Source: Stropharia rugosoannulata
Taxonomy: Eukaryota; Basidiomycota; Agaricomycetes; Agaricales; Strophariaceae
Direction: 5' to 3'
Length of the DNA stretch: 64,000 nt
NCBI GenBank assembly: GCA_028532985.1
Contig: JANCIK010000009.1
Span: 1,364,001 to 1,428,000 of the forward strand
In this document: in pieces, positions 1-11,497 of the stretch
Layout of the letters: each line of letters opens with the position of its first letter
Position numbering within the stretch: the first letter of the stretch is position 1
Translations under genes and position numbers: made by a program
The notes under the pieces: model-generated
Told to the model about the DNA's origin: nothing
What the model saw: only the letters and a program-made list of their open reading frames with translations
Databases searched by the model: none

Positions 1-877
1 ACTTTGCCGTCCATTCACATTTAAACACTGTTGGCCATGGAATATTTCCCAAAGCCAGCCGAACGTTCAATCATTCCTGTCTGCCAAATGCTGTTGCAAA
101 ATATATTTTCTCGCCCTATAACCCAGTCCGCATAGAAATTATTGCACTTCGAGATATAGCTAAAGACGAAGAGGCGAGGATTTTCCCATTATTTCTGATG
201 GAAAATTCCTGACTTTCTCATAGATATGCTTGCCTTACCTGGATCCGGCTTTGCTGGAAACACGCGAACAGATGCTTGAATTTAGCTATGGCTTTCAGTG
301 CCAGTGTCTGACGAGTTCATTCTTACGTAAAGTTGGAGCTCTGCCAAGTGCGCCCATTACCACAAACGAAGTGGCAAGGGTGTCCAAGGAATTGCGCGAA
401 TTTGTTGGATACGGTTCGGCAGTGGACTTGACTGTCAAAACTCTGAAGCATGTGAAGATGGACAAGCTCCCCACCTCCCTATATTGTGTGCTACGGGAGG
501 CGTTCATTACCACTATCTCAGAAACCTTTAGCAAAGCATCGCACGAAGGCACTTATGATGCTGCTTTAGAAAGTGGTATGACTCTTTTGTCCTTATATTT
601 ACTAGTGTATCCGCCCAACTATCCTCAAATTGGTGAGGAATTCGTGTACTTGACCTTATTCTATGCTCATGCAGTTAACGCAGGGATGCACCTACTAGAA
701 TTGGCAAAGACCACATGGAATGCAGTTATCTTTGCGGGTCAAACACATGAGCGGGAATTGAGAGAACGGGCACGGGTGTTCTTGACTCATGCTCGCTGCA
801 TCCTTGATGTCATGGGAAGCGAAGGCGACTCGGATGGGCCAAGGCACGAAATCGTTGTTTTAGATAACCTCCTATAA
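1..877 (+). CDS. SMYD-like SET-domain protein, 3' part
   Basis: C-terminal part of a SET-domain protein of the SMYD/SET-MYND kind (putative lysine methyltransferase); the 5' part lies outside the window. The frame is open from base 3 and reads FNHSCLPNA, the conserved NHSCxPN motif of the S-adenosylmethionine/lysine pocket, followed by the IxxRDIxKDEE segment. It then joins YLDP...YGFQCQC, the post-SET cysteine region, and a helical tail ending at 877. The join needs an intron at 174-223 with a GC donor (GAG|GCGAGG) and an AG acceptor, in phase 0, with a CTGAC branch site. Without it the frame runs into a stop. No MYND finger is visible; in this family it lies inside the SET domain upstream. 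Family assignment is strong; the substrate is unknown. Confidence 0.82.
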
Positions 878-1572
878 AAGAAGAGCGCTGGTGCCTGATG
901 TTAACCAACGTGTGTCTACATATTCCTAGTTTGCACAGACTACCCAAAGAAAATGGCGTATTCCTCAATTGGTAAAGGCGACCTGCAGAGTGCAAGCCTT
1001 TGCAAGCCACGCCAACTTTAAATCGTATTACCGATCTAATACCACATATGCCCACACTTGTCTTCTAAATAGACCTTCAAACCTATCGATGACGTCAGCT
1101 TCCTCGATTTTGAGTGCTGTCTAACCATCATCGGAGACTGCGAACATTTTCTTTTCTTTTCTCCGCAGTGCTTTGTACCGTATACTCAGGTCTACGGATG
1201 TAGTCACGAAAGGTTTGTACGAATGTAATTTCTATTCATATAGCGGCAGAACTGACTCGAATCCATACGAAATACTTCAGTTACACTTCCCACCGCCAGC
1301 TTGGCTAGCGGGTTTTAGTGCCAACGCCGCAAGACTAATGTTCTTCGGATGTGACGGGTTGATCGCAGAGTAATTCACCGAAACGAAGAATGCCTTATAT
1401 CCAGTACCTTTTCCCCCATCTTTTCGACCCTTGGCTAAGCACCATAGTCCGTTGGTTGCTCGCCTCAGCAAGCGCCATGCCGTTTCTTCGGGTCCCTTTC
1501 CTACAACCTCGTCGTTCGCTTCACCACCTTCGTTCCTTTCATCTCCCGACACTAAGAAACGCACAAGTCCCC
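878..1572. other. intergenic, no gene recognised
   Basis: About 700 bp between the SET gene stop and the DUF4436 start. A short open frame on each strand around 1173-1600 has no family resemblance and no convincing splice structure. The pyrimidine-rich stretch just before 1573 fits a fungal promoter or 5' leader. Confidence 0.5.
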
Positions 1573-3237
1573 ATGGAAGACACAAGTTCCTCACTTTTAC
1601 GTGGAGGGGCCTCCGAGACAGGCAGTAACTCTATTGTAACCAGGCGTCCCCCCCTTAAGCACAGGGTCGTCGTACCGCTTCGTGGCAGCACTCTTGCCAC
1701 ACTTTCTATCTTGACCTCATTATTCTTCATCATAATCCTTTCTCTATCCTTTGTTGGATCAGAGGCAGAGGGTCCGACTTTCGTTCCCGCGCTAAATACA
1801 GCAGCAGAAGTATCTCCCGGGGTAAATAATACCTTCAGATGCGTTGTACTGCCTAATTTCCTGCCCAGGTTGTGTTTGTCGGCGAGAGTGTTGATGTCGA
1901 TATAGACGAACCGGAAGTCTCTATTCGTTGGTCCATCGCCGCATGTGGGGCGGACTATGTGCTCCCGGGCTCATTTGGTATACACGGGGCCAGCAAATGT
2001 GGTCTTCCTATTTCTGCTTTAAACATTTATGTCGACAAGTGAGCTAAATTTGTCTTTCTAATCCAAATAAGATATTTTTCATAATAAAACAACAGCAGTG
2101 TAATCCCTACTGCAACCTACGATCCTGCGCAAATTCCCTTCGATAAAAATGATGGTCGTCGGCGAAGGTGTGTCTTGCAATCATACGCAGATCATTTCTA
2201 AACAATCAATTTCAATGCCACTTCCTGCAGTATTCAAAACCTCGTGCAGTTTGATAGTCAACACATTATAGACGTCCACACTGACCGCCTTTATCCCTTT
2301 GATAACTACAAGCTCTCGAGCACTATTCGAGCTGTTGCATTTGACAATGTAACAGTCATTCCTATCCGGAAACTAATCACTATCGATCTCACTTCTAGCT
2401 TCGACATCAATACCATAGACATGGCGAGCTACTCGACTTTGCCCGACGGAAGGATGCAAGAGAGCAGGGACATCGACATGTATATCAGTCGCCCTAATGA
2501 AGCGCGATTTTTTACACTGCTTTTATTCGTTATTAGCTGGGTCCTTGCTCATATCACTATCGGACATGTTTTCATCGCTCGCAGGCTGCATGAGCTTCGC
2601 ACAATCATTCCTCACCTAATCTCGTGTGCGACTGTCCTTGTCGCCATTCCACTGCTTCGAAACAGTATGCCCGATGCTCCTGGTTTAGATGGTAGGATGG
2701 GTGTATCCTACCAAGTAAATGATACAAACTGATCAATAAATATTTTAGGCATTCTCATAGGTGACTATGGATATTAGAAGTCCCAATTTCTCACTTTAAC
2801 TTGATTGTACTTTTACAGATTCTATCGGCTACTTTCCTCAAATGGTCATCTCTTCCATTTCCGCAATATCCCTGCTGGTGATACTTGTCGTAAACGAGCT
2901 CAACAGTCTGCAAAATCCTCCTGATGCGCTCTGTGAGCAAGAAATTATCGTTGCTCCAAGCCCGCGCCCAATATCCTCTGCATCCTCGTCCACCCGGTTC
3001 TCGCGCCCGCCCTCGTCGCCCACGGCGACTTCGAGCTCTATGGAAATTGCGCAGTGGGAAATGTACCGTTTATTAAAACACATACGAGGGGATTATGTCT
3101 TCCCCCCTGTCAAGCCAACGCACCGTCTCGAGCCATCCGATCCTGTCAAACCTTCACATAGGAGGGTGAAGACTATGTCCAGGATAATGGAGGCAGGAGA
3201 AGCTCCACGCTGGTCTAAGACCGAACGAATATATTGA
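1573..3237 (+). CDS. DUF4436 family membrane protein
   Basis: Integral membrane protein of the DUF4436 family, shared by fungi and actinobacteria; function unknown. Exons 1573-1821, 1869-2038, 2099-2167, 2231-2691, 2749-2760 and 2819-3237 give one frame of about 459 residues. One hydrophobic segment sits near residues 40-60 (LATLSILTSLFFIIILSL). A long non-cytoplasmic region carries the family signature DRLYPFDNY. Three more hydrophobic segments follow (around FFTLLLFVISWVLA, LISCATVLVAIPLL and MVISSISAISLLVILVV), then a Ser/Pro-rich cytosolic tail. Exon 5 is only 12 nt; it is needed to build the GILIDSIGYF stretch before the last membrane segment. ATG 1573 is preferred because the in-frame upstream extension to 1390 is low-complexity and not family-like. 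Family call is firm; the role is not inferred. Confidence 0.8.
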
Positions 3238-3580
3238 AGCCACAACACCTAAATTAAATTATGAGTGTAGTGTTCTCATACGGACGGAGGTTATTTATAA
3301 TTTCTTGTGATGCATCTTTAGTTTTCTTGTATTACTGACTCTCCCCCTCTTTCGCACATTCAGTTTATTGTCCCATTGGATTATTATTTGTTGTACTTCC
3401 GGAACATTTCTTAAGCTCCTCACCTTCCTTCACTTAGATGTATCATGATATCAGTTATATATATATGCCAATCGTATATTGAAGGTTTATTACAGTGCTA
3501 AATCAAGGTAGTTCTTCCCTGGATCTATTCGTCCCCAAATAATCGTTTTCTATACACAGCACACTTGTAAGTAGACCTAG
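3238..3580. other. convergent intergenic region
   Basis: AT-rich 3' flank shared by the DUF4436 gene and the Derlin gene, which point toward each other. It contains a TATATATATA stretch near 3460 and no coding potential that I can support. Confidence 0.5.
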
Positions 3581-4509
3581 TCAAAAACGGGATGATACGT
3601 ACAGTCTATCAGGTGCTTCGCTGAATACAGTCTTGCCGCCAACCATTTCTCGTGTCCAGACATCCCGCAAAAACCAGCCCACATGGCCCACTGCACACCC
3701 CACGAGGTCGCCCGCTGCTGCTCGCCATGTGCCGTTAAGCACCCACGAGAAAGCGACGAGGGCAATGGGGAGATACGGAGCTGTTATTGTAATCAAACCG
3801 AAGAGCGATATCGGCGTCGACGGGTGACGGCGCGACCAAAGATAAATTGGAACAAACGCGAGGGATGACGAGAGGAAGGGCAGATTGACGAGTGGGGACA
3901 GGCACTAAAATACATATATCGTTCGTCACCAGAAATCCAGAAGGTGTGATAATGCGGGGTAAGACGTACCAGCAGCATAACGGAAGATTGGAGAAGCAGC
4001 CAAAAATAGTCGGCTTTCTTGTTTGCAAAAGAAGACTCCTCAAGCATGCGACTGTAGCGCATACTGAATGTGATGTGATGAATGGGATGAAATGGTATGG
4101 TGGGTTAAGTGGCGGAGGTAGCATTAGCAGCGGGATCTTTTCCTGCGAGCATATGGAGCACACTTACAAGAAGAACAGATGGAACACGAAGTCTAGCGAT
4201 ATTGAGCCGAAGTAGAAGAAGTTGGTGACTATACGCCATGGCTGCGCGAAACAAGAGCATGTTATTAGCAGTTGATCTCCACCACACCGTACAACGTACT
4301 TGGGCGTTGATGAATGCGCTCCGTGGACTAAAGTACAGTTGCAATGGCGTTATTAGTTGGCATTGCTGTACCAAGAGAGTCAGATACGATAACGACAGCA
4401 GTATGAACGCAGAACTGACGACTGCCAAACTCGTCAATACCGAGAGGGCCAGCCAACTGCGAGTGATTGGGGGTATTTGCGTAATCCAGGCTTCTATACC
4501 GACTGGCAT
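3581..4509 (-). CDS. Derlin (Der1-like ERAD protein)
   Basis: Polytopic ER membrane protein of the Der1/Derlin family, rhomboid-like pseudoproteases that act in ER-associated degradation with Hrd1 and Cdc48. Exons (minus) 4509-4420, 4365-4300, 4241-4168, 4063-3970 and 3904-3581 give 215 codons, normal for the family. Visible signatures: WITQIPPITRSW at the N-terminus, PWRIVTNFFYFG, SLDFVFHLFFFMRYSRMLEE (loop after membrane segment 2), WLLLQSS, and GDLVGCAVGHVGWFLRDVW, the Derlin form of the rhomboid G-x-x-x-G helix. All introns are GT-AG (54-104 bp); the 104 bp third intron is longest. ATG 4509 lies just before the conserved IEAWITQIPP block. Derlin 1 versus 2 type was not resolved. Confidence 0.88.
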
Positions 4510-5214
4510 TATGGTCTGCGAGTACGTTGAAGGACAATATCTGTAGAAATGGTGAGCGAGGCGTGGGCGTCCAGACTGCAGACTGCAGCGGGACTGAAGC
4601 CGTCGACGGGTGAGATGCACATGTGCAGGTGACCGAGTACGTGTCGTCACGTTGTCCACTTAACTTAATTTGATTGACTACATCTGGTGTTACTAAGAAT
4701 AGGGCCGAAGATAAACCAAGGAAGATGCATGAATGATCCCTGCACGCTGTTGACGTTGCAAGTAAGTTTGTTTCTAATCCTTTAACTTCGGGGGAACATG
4801 CAGTACGGAAATGGTGCGGCGTATTCACGGTGATCTTCCAACGCCTAAAAAAAAACGGAACCACTTCGATACATGAGGTTCGACCGAACATGCCATGGTA
4901 CATATGTAAAGATTGTGATTCAAGTATATAGAACTTAGATATTATCGGCATAGTTCTAAGATCCTCGGACCTCAAAGAACGACGAAAAAAGAAGCAAAGC
5001 AAGCACATGAGACCAAATGAAAACAAGAAGGGGTACATAGATAATGAGCATAACAGTTCAAATGGGGTCAATCAAGTTATTAGACCTATTGCGGCCAGCG
5101 CATTGAAGGAACTAGTAAACGCCACGATGCCCGTAATATTCATAGTTATGGGCGGTCCAATTCGCGCGAAACGGCGGTAATAGGTAAATGAGATAGACAC
5201 ATGCGGCGCGGTCA
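4510..5214. other. intergenic, no gene recognised
   Basis: Region between the Derlin 5' end and the 3' end of the next minus-strand gene. A 247-codon open frame on the minus strand (5071-4328) overlaps Derlin exons 1 and 2 out of frame and has no recognisable domain, so I do not call it. Confidence 0.45.
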
Positions 5215-7028
5215 TCATGTCGTGACGACTTTGAAGCTCGACGGAGGCGCTGCTTTGCTGGGTCTCGGCGCCTTCCGAGTTGCAACCTTAGCAGCAGCAG
5301 CAGCTTCTTCCTCCTTCTTTGCTTGTCGTAAAGCAGCAGCTTTGTTGGTGCGCGGAGCTATGGAAGGAGCAGCAATGCTACTTGGCCTCGGCCGATTCTT
5401 TCCAGTCGAAGAGATAACACTACTCGGACGCGGTGCGGTTTGTAGCTCAGGAGCTGCATTGTTGGAAACGGACGGTTTGGAGACTGGTGCCTTGGAAGTG
5501 GCTGAAGCCTTTGGAATGATTTGTCCAGCTGATGAAGACGGGCGCCTGGCTACAGCATATCTAGAAGGAGGAGCGTTAGCTGAAGCCTGTGAAGGAGGCC
5601 TGACAGGCTTGGGGGGACTCAGAGACGATATCGAGCTTGAGCGCGATAACGACGGCGGTTTGGTAGTATTGACATTAGAGCCACGAGCTAAACAGAATTA
5701 ATGAAAAGAAGAGCGACAGAAGAGAACAAACATACTCATAAATGAACTGGGTGGAGCCTGACCCTTTGGCTGTTGTCGCAAGGCAGCGCTCTTATTGAGC
5801 CTTGGGGCGATGGTAGGTGCCCTGGATGAAGCAACCGCGATACTTTCCCTCCGCTTGTGCCCAGGTACGCCCTCAAACGTACTCGTCTGTCCCTCAGTGT
5901 TGAGCGACTTTGACCGGACGATGGCAGGGGCGGGCGGCTGCCCCAGCCGTAGAGACGCGGCTCTCGTCATGCGCGGCGCTATCGCGGGCGCAGCGGTCGA
6001 CGCAACGGCAATAGTACTTGAGCGCTTATGACCAGGTACATTCGCGAACGTCTGCGCGAGACGTTCCTTCGAGACCGGCGAGCGTGGCTTACTAACTGCC
6101 TTCTCAATTGGTTGGCCAATGCGCAGTGCTGCCGCTTTGGTCATGCGCGGAACGATAGACGGTTTGTCGTGGGTTGCTGGCAGCGGGCGCGCCTTGAACG
6201 CTGGTTTTCCGTTCTGATTAAGTCTGGTTGAACTTCCACCGTTGAGTGTGGACGGATTGGTCGCACTGGAGGGTGCGTACCCCTCATCGTCAAACGACGT
6301 TTGGCGCAGCGACTGGAGGAGCGCCGCGGACACTTCCTGATGAGATTGTTCGTAGCTGTCGTCGCTGGGCGGGAGCTCCGTCGTCGGAAACGGGGGCGAG
6401 GACGCGAAAAGCGATGCAATCTGGATTTCAGCAGTCTGTGTGTCGGGCGAGCCCATGAGCCCGTTTTGTTCGTAAGAAAGGCCGTAGAGTGCGCGGAGGC
6501 AGTTCGGAGAGTCTCTGCGGGCAACTTGGACGTCGCGTTCACCCATGAGCGTGTTCCAGACCTCAACAGCGCGGCGCCGCTCAAGGACGTACACCCAAAC
6601 AGGCCCTCTATCAAACAATACCAGAATTAGTTGGGCTCGGCGTTTCAGCGGGGTAAAAGGCATGGACGCACTCAGCCAGTGAGTCGGCGTCTTCGCCAAA
6701 CAGTTCGTAGAGCGTTTCTGGATCAGTCTCAGTGTCAAACTCCATCTGCCTTTCTTTGACGATCTAAAAATTGCTATTCAATGAACAACGTGCTGTAGCT
6801 GCAGATAGAGTGGGACAGACTGACCTCGAAGCTTGTTTCTAGTATGCGCTTCTCGATGTCGAACCTGTGTTGCAGAGCATGGGTTTTGATTATGGCGACG
6901 GTGCGCGTTATGGGACTGCCCAAAGAGAATGAAGATTGTATGGGTTCTGGCGTGGCAGAAATGTCCTCGTCGACAAAGTCGTTTGCGCGCATCTTCGGAG
7001 AATGCGACGGCGACTGTGATGCAGACAT
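5215..7028 (-). CDS. NDPK-fold protein lacking the catalytic histidine, with a PRxxKAAALR repeat tail
   Basis: Exons (minus) 7028-6825, 6763-6672, 6607-5736 and 5687-5215 give 546 codons. Residues about 41-165 match a nucleoside-diphosphate-kinase domain: VAIIKTHAL (the NDPK IIKPDA strand), ERRRAVEVWNTLMG, and SPNCLRALYG (the P-x-S-x-R region). At the active site the usual N-x-x-H-G-S-D reads N-G-L-M-G-S-P-D, so the phosphorylated histidine is methionine and the protein is probably not a kinase. The remaining ~380 residues are basic, Ser/Pro/Ala-rich and disordered. They hold four copies of a motif like IAPRxNKAAALR (VPRMTKAAALR, APRMTRAASLR, APRLNKSAALR, APRTNKAAALR), the last followed by an alanine/lysine helix. 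I do not recognise the repeat. It could be a scaffold or a cytoskeleton- or RNA-binding tail. Confidence 0.78.
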
Positions 7029-7764
7029 CTATGCTTACTTTGATAAACTTTTGGAAAATACACTGGTTTGTTACTGAGGTGGTGTCTGCTGGTGAGTTGG
7101 ACACGACGGGAGCACCGAGAAGAGAGAGAAAGGTATGTATCTTAGAACAACAGGAAAAATTGAATCAGAAAAGTGGGACAAGAAGGAAATACAAGTGTTG
7201 GCGGTGAACAAGCGATGAATGCAAAACTCCCGTCATCACGTCCGTTGAAGCTGCAAACAGGCGCGGCTGGACCCCGCGGACCCCTTTGTAGACGCAAAGA
7301 CATAGCTATGCAGTCTAGATAGATTTAACTGTCCTAAATGTTGGGTAGACTGGTTGCGTGTTCAAGACATCCAAGAGAGCGCGACGGACGCGCTGCGAGT
7401 ACATTTAATAGCGTTAGAATGCTTCGGCGGTGTCCAGAATCAGACTAGACAATTTCGGGGTCCACACGACCGTTGTTACCTTAACGACGGTGCCCAAACT
7501 TCCCAAATGTGGTAAAAGCACGAGCGCCTCACTGAGCACTTGCTAGTCGGAAAGGTGGCACGTTTATGACATGTAAAAAATCCTCGAACTCCGTTAACAT
7601 ATGTATGTCATAGATTATGAGTAGGGTACATTGATTATTAATAATTAATACAAGTCTTTATTACCTCATCTAGACGAACAAGTGGATCCCGGGGAGTCCC
7701 TCGTCATCCTGCTATAACACTCCACGAACCACTGTTTATAACCAAAAATAAAATAATGCGGGTG
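7029..7764. other. intergenic, no gene recognised
   Basis: Upstream region of the NDPK-fold gene and 3' flank of TAM41. It includes an AT-rich stretch around 7560-7660. No supported coding sequence. Confidence 0.45.
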
Positions 7765-9166
7765 CTATGACCCAGCCCACCACTTGCCAATCTTAGCACT
7801 GCTATACCGCAAGCTCTTGCCGAGCCCTACAGTCGCAAGGCCTTTCAAAGACTGTACAGTTGCAGGATATCTTACAATGGACGACATTTCTTTTTGAATA
7901 TGATTAGTTACATATCTACAAGGCGTCGTGTTTAGAACCTGCATACCTTGAGATAGAACAGTGGGCAGCCTCTCGTCGCCCGCAAGATGCACCAAATAGG
8001 CACTTTCGTCAGCTAGCAGATCCGGAGTCAATCCGGACCTTGCATAGTTGTTTTTGACAAGGGCCAACAAGTGGGACGGCAGCTTTTTCAAATGGGCAGA
8101 TCTTGCCCGCGCGCTCACGTCTTGCGTAATAGCGCTGGATTCCAGGGGCCAATGTACTCCAGGAAGCCCCACAACCAGTCGATGATACAATTCCTTGAAC
8201 TGCGGATTCTGCTTCCTCACAATGTTGCCCACTTTGTTGCGGTTCTCTGCCGGCAGCAGCATTCTAGGATCTCCACTGTAGCTGATGCCCGCAATCCGCT
8301 CAAATAACTCGTTCTCCGTAAACTCTTCCGGTAACGTAAGCAGAGCGGCGCGTACGGCCGAAGTCAAATTCACTTGCTGCGTTAGCCGGACACGAGCGTC
8401 ATCCTTGATAATGCGCAGCGGTTTATGCATCCTGCCGGCCAGGTAGAGTGTGTTCCAATTGAGCAGATCGGAGCACAGATTATCCACTGTGGTTACTCCG
8501 TATTTGATAGTCTAAAGTACAAAGGAATACATGCATGTCAGCCTAGCTCCGCTGGAGAGAAATAACAATGCATACAACTCCGTTCATAGGAACATAAGCG
8601 TTGAACCATATCCCAGGACCAAATTCCTGCATCTTTGATACATATGACGATCCAAGAAGGCGCGCGTGCAGTGGATAATGATTTGGGTGTTGGTGCATAT
8701 TGATCGAGTGAAAATGAGCTGGATGTGTTACAGCAAACATGAAGTCCAGCATTGGGCTCTCCTCCGTCTTCGATCCTGCCGTCGCCGCAGAAGTTGAAGA
8801 TGAAGTAGCGTAGCCATCTTGTTCAAAGACGCCCGATCCGTAAGCGAACGCATACCGTATAGGAGCGTCAAAGTCGGCCACAATCGCCTCTAGAAGCGCC
8901 CGCGTCGAATTTGAAACAGGTAGAAGTTGGTTCTTCCCAAAAGATGCAGGTAGGTTGGGAATAGGTGAATGTCGGTGAGAGACGGCAGGACGAGGATGCG
9001 GGTAGAGACGGGGCTTGTTGGACTTGGGGACGGAGAGAGGAAGCAGGCTGCCGTCTGCGCCAGACTGGGGGCTTGTCGTAGTCTCTGTGGCATATGCACG
9101 GACAAGGACGACGCGCAAGCGCGCAGTTCGAGCTGTTTGACGAGCAGCGCTAGGAAGGAGTGACAT
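7765..9166 (-). CDS. TAM41: mitochondrial CDP-diacylglycerol synthase TAM41
   Basis: Mitochondrial phosphatidate cytidylyltransferase of the TAM41/MMP37 family. It makes CDP-diacylglycerol on the matrix side of the inner membrane for cardiolipin synthesis. Two exons (minus), 9166-8576 and 8511-7765, separated by a 64 bp GT-AG intron in phase 0, give 445 codons. The N-terminus is basic and Ser/Thr/Arg-rich, as expected for a presequence. The nucleotidyltransferase signature FAYGSGVFEQ is present, followed by LDFMFAV with the metal-binding aspartate. Further family blocks are HPNHYPLHARLLG, GIWFNAYVPMNG, IKYGVTTVDNLCSDLLNW and LYLAGRMHKPLRI. All the expected elements are intact. Confidence 0.93.
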
Positions 9167-9904
9167 TGAGGTAATGGGGAAGGTTCAGCTGCAGTTTCAG
9201 CCGGCCTTCAAAAACAAGTGATTTCACACCACGTGTATTTGTTTCCTGAAACTGCCTCCGCCGGCAGCATGCGGCAAGCGGTTCACTTTGGGCCCAACTA
9301 CTTACTCTCTTCTTTCCTGCATTCTATGTTGAGATAGAGATAGACCACGTATCGGGGAGTGACTCAAAGCTGCTATAGCTTACACTTTCGCGATTTTGTC
9401 TAGTTTGCGTCAAGTTGCCTGCGTTGTTTTGGGTTGTATAATTATTATAGAAGTCTTATTTGAGCCTTTTGATGCATTATTCTCTATAATGTACACCGTT
9501 CACATCAAGCAACATAGGTGAGATAAGTAAGGCCGGGACGGGCATCAGGTTGCCAACGTTCAATGCCGCTGCCGCCCGCAGTGCTGGAGCTATATGAGAC
9601 AGGACGTTAGAAAGAGATGGATACATTTGAAGAGATGGCAAGCGCACATGATGGAGAGCGCAGTATGTGAGATGAAGGACAGTATTGTGGATATTGAGCA
9701 AGTCTTTGCTTTGAGAATTATTCCAAACTGTAGGCTGTTCATTACCACCCTCATTGACGGGCGCTCTTACCGCTTACCGCTTACCAGTGACCATTGACAC
9801 TACCTACTCGATATCTATGCTGTATTCATACCAGTGACGCTACGCGTGCATAATCATATAAGGCTCTCTTTGAAAGCCTTTCCTCCACCATTCGGTCATC
9901 GTCA
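9167..9904. other. intergenic, no gene recognised
   Basis: Left border of the accessory island. It contains a short direct repeat (cgcttaccgcttacc near 9770) and only short open frames without family likeness. Confidence 0.45.
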
Positions 9905-10640
9905 TCATGCTTCCGCTTTGTACTTAGCGGTGTTGTAGCGGTGGTTGCGTCTCTTGGCACTGCCATGCGTCATCTTTAGGCCACCGGGTTCGTTCAGGTA
10001 TTTCCTCAAAACACCAACCACCCAGCCCTCCTTTTCGAGAGTCGCCTTTTTGTTGTCGTACTGATAAACATCTTGAATAGGAATAGCTTTGTGATTCGGT
10101 GGCAAATCCTTGCACAATTCATTGTAGGCAGCTCGTTCCTCGTCAGTGGGTGGATCAGCATAACGATTCGCGAAGACACTCGCGAGTTCTGTAGCCAACC
10201 TATTCAAGTGTCTGCGTTTTTCGAATGATAGACACTTTTTCGAAATGTTTTGGAGGAATACCAATACCATCTTCAGGTTAACTTTAGGTCACCTCGAGTC
10301 TAGAGATTGTTCCATCGCGATGATTTTTCTTATCGACGAACATATTGACAAGGGTAGTTGAGTCGTCTACAGAGCCTGGCGTTGGCTTCGATGGCATAAA
10401 AAGCAAATCAGCCCAAAATATGACCCAAAAAGCAGATTCACGATCGTCAATTTCATCTTCGAATAGACATGTCCCAGTCTAACAAAAAACCCTCGCCCTC
10501 ATCGGTTATCATGATATTACCTAGTACATTGATATCACGGTGGAGAATTTCACACCAGAAAAATGCCGCGTCGTGAGCTATTTAAAATATCAAATGCAAA
10601 TTGCGTGAAGAGTAAGACCAAGGGGGCTGCGGGAAAATAA
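9905..10640 (-). pseudogene. FunK1-type kinase, C-terminal relic
   Basis: Minus-strand remains of a fungal FunK1 (PF17667-type) protein kinase. Reading down from ~10580 one sees AHDAAFFWCEILHRDINVLG (catalytic HRD loop), NIMITDEGEGFLLDWDM (the family's DWD motif), then after a stop and frame break DDRESAFWVIFW, a typical FunK1 segment. A final open stretch at 10270-9905 contains RRHLNRLATELASVFANRY and a PPTDEERAAY block, the family's C-terminal helix region. The N-terminal half and lobe are missing here; a matching N-terminal fragment on the same strand lies at 31.87-32.26 kb. Stops and lost exons make it a pseudogene. Confidence 0.66.
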
Positions 10641-11150
10641 TAAATGACCAGTAGTCACGGGCATTTAACACAACTCCGTGCAGCCTTCAGCTTCAATACT
10701 CACCTGGCAGGGATATACGCCCCCCAGTCCCGTACTAAGTCGCATTATATCGCAAATATCTAAATGCTACACACCCCAGAGGGGTTTAGTGAGCATATCA
10801 GCAATGTCTTCCGCGCTCTGAACGTAAAGTTCAACTGCAATGTCTCCTGCTAACGCGACTCTCTCCTGCACGTACTAGTGCTGTCGGAGGGCGATGTATT
10901 TGACTGCCGCACAGTCCACACTTGGATTAAACGCGAAGCTAGATATTAAGAGTGCCACTGTAAAGTTAATATCCGACAAGTCACGTATGATTGATAAATA
11001 GCCAATGGCCTTTCGATATGTCATATTTCGTACCCAGAAGAGTCGATAGCGTGCATTTTTTGTTATAGAGAGTTTGATCAATGTATATACTATTCAACAC
11101 ACTTGTAATTGTTGAAGGAATCTACTAATTGATAGGGGCGGTTTCCATTT
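10641..11150 (-). mobile_element. Ty1/copia retrotransposon fragment, copy A
   Basis: Truncated 3' end of a copia polyprotein on the minus strand. MTYRKAIGYLSIIRDLSDI (reverse-transcriptase/RNase H connection, at 11020-10960) runs into KYIALRQH, then after a stop YVQERVALAGDIAVELYVQ and SAEDIADMLTKPLWGV, the hallmark end of the copia RNase H domain. The middle of RNase H is deleted. The following ~130 bp (10641-10775) recur in copy B and may be part of an LTR or 3' untranslated region. Confidence 0.62.
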
Positions 11151-11400
11151 ATGGTAGTCACGGGCGCTTAACGCAACTCCGTTGCAACCTTCACCTTCAA
11201 TACATATCTGGCAGGGATATGTGCCTGTCAGGTTCCTACTAAGTCGCATTATATTGCAGATATCTCAATTATATACGCCCCAGAGAGGTTTAGTGTAGAT
11301 CATCGATACTTTCCGCGCTCAGAACATATTGTACTACAATGTCTCTGACTAACTCGATTTTCTTGTGTAAGTAGTACTCGCGAGCTTCGATGTCCTTGAC
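11151..11400 (-). mobile_element. Ty1/copia retrotransposon fragment, copy B
   Basis: Second, more diverged copy of the same copia 3' end: YLHKKIELVRDIVVQYVLSA then a frameshifted LTKPLWG-like end, followed by a 3' flank matching copy A (shared words: tagtcacgggc, ggcagggatat, ctaagtcgcattatat). Copies A and B are in tandem in the same orientation, about 510 bp apart. Confidence 0.58.
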
Positions 11401-11497
11401 AGACCTCCCTAACGGTGATTTTTTGTTGCCATATTTCTGGATGATGGTCAGTTGCATTTGCCCTAGCTATACCCCCCGTTTGCTATTCCATCGTTTA

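Noticed and set aside
1173..1594. Short overlapping frames on both strands before the DUF4436 gene
   Set aside because: No family likeness, no consistent splice phase; more likely promoter and leader sequence.
4328..5071. 247-codon open frame on the minus strand
   Set aside because: It overlaps the first two Derlin exons in another frame and carries no recognisable domain or splice logic.
5201..5701. 166-codon plus-strand frame
   Set aside because: Antisense of the last exon of the NDPK-fold gene; the minus-strand reading has splice support and repeat motifs.
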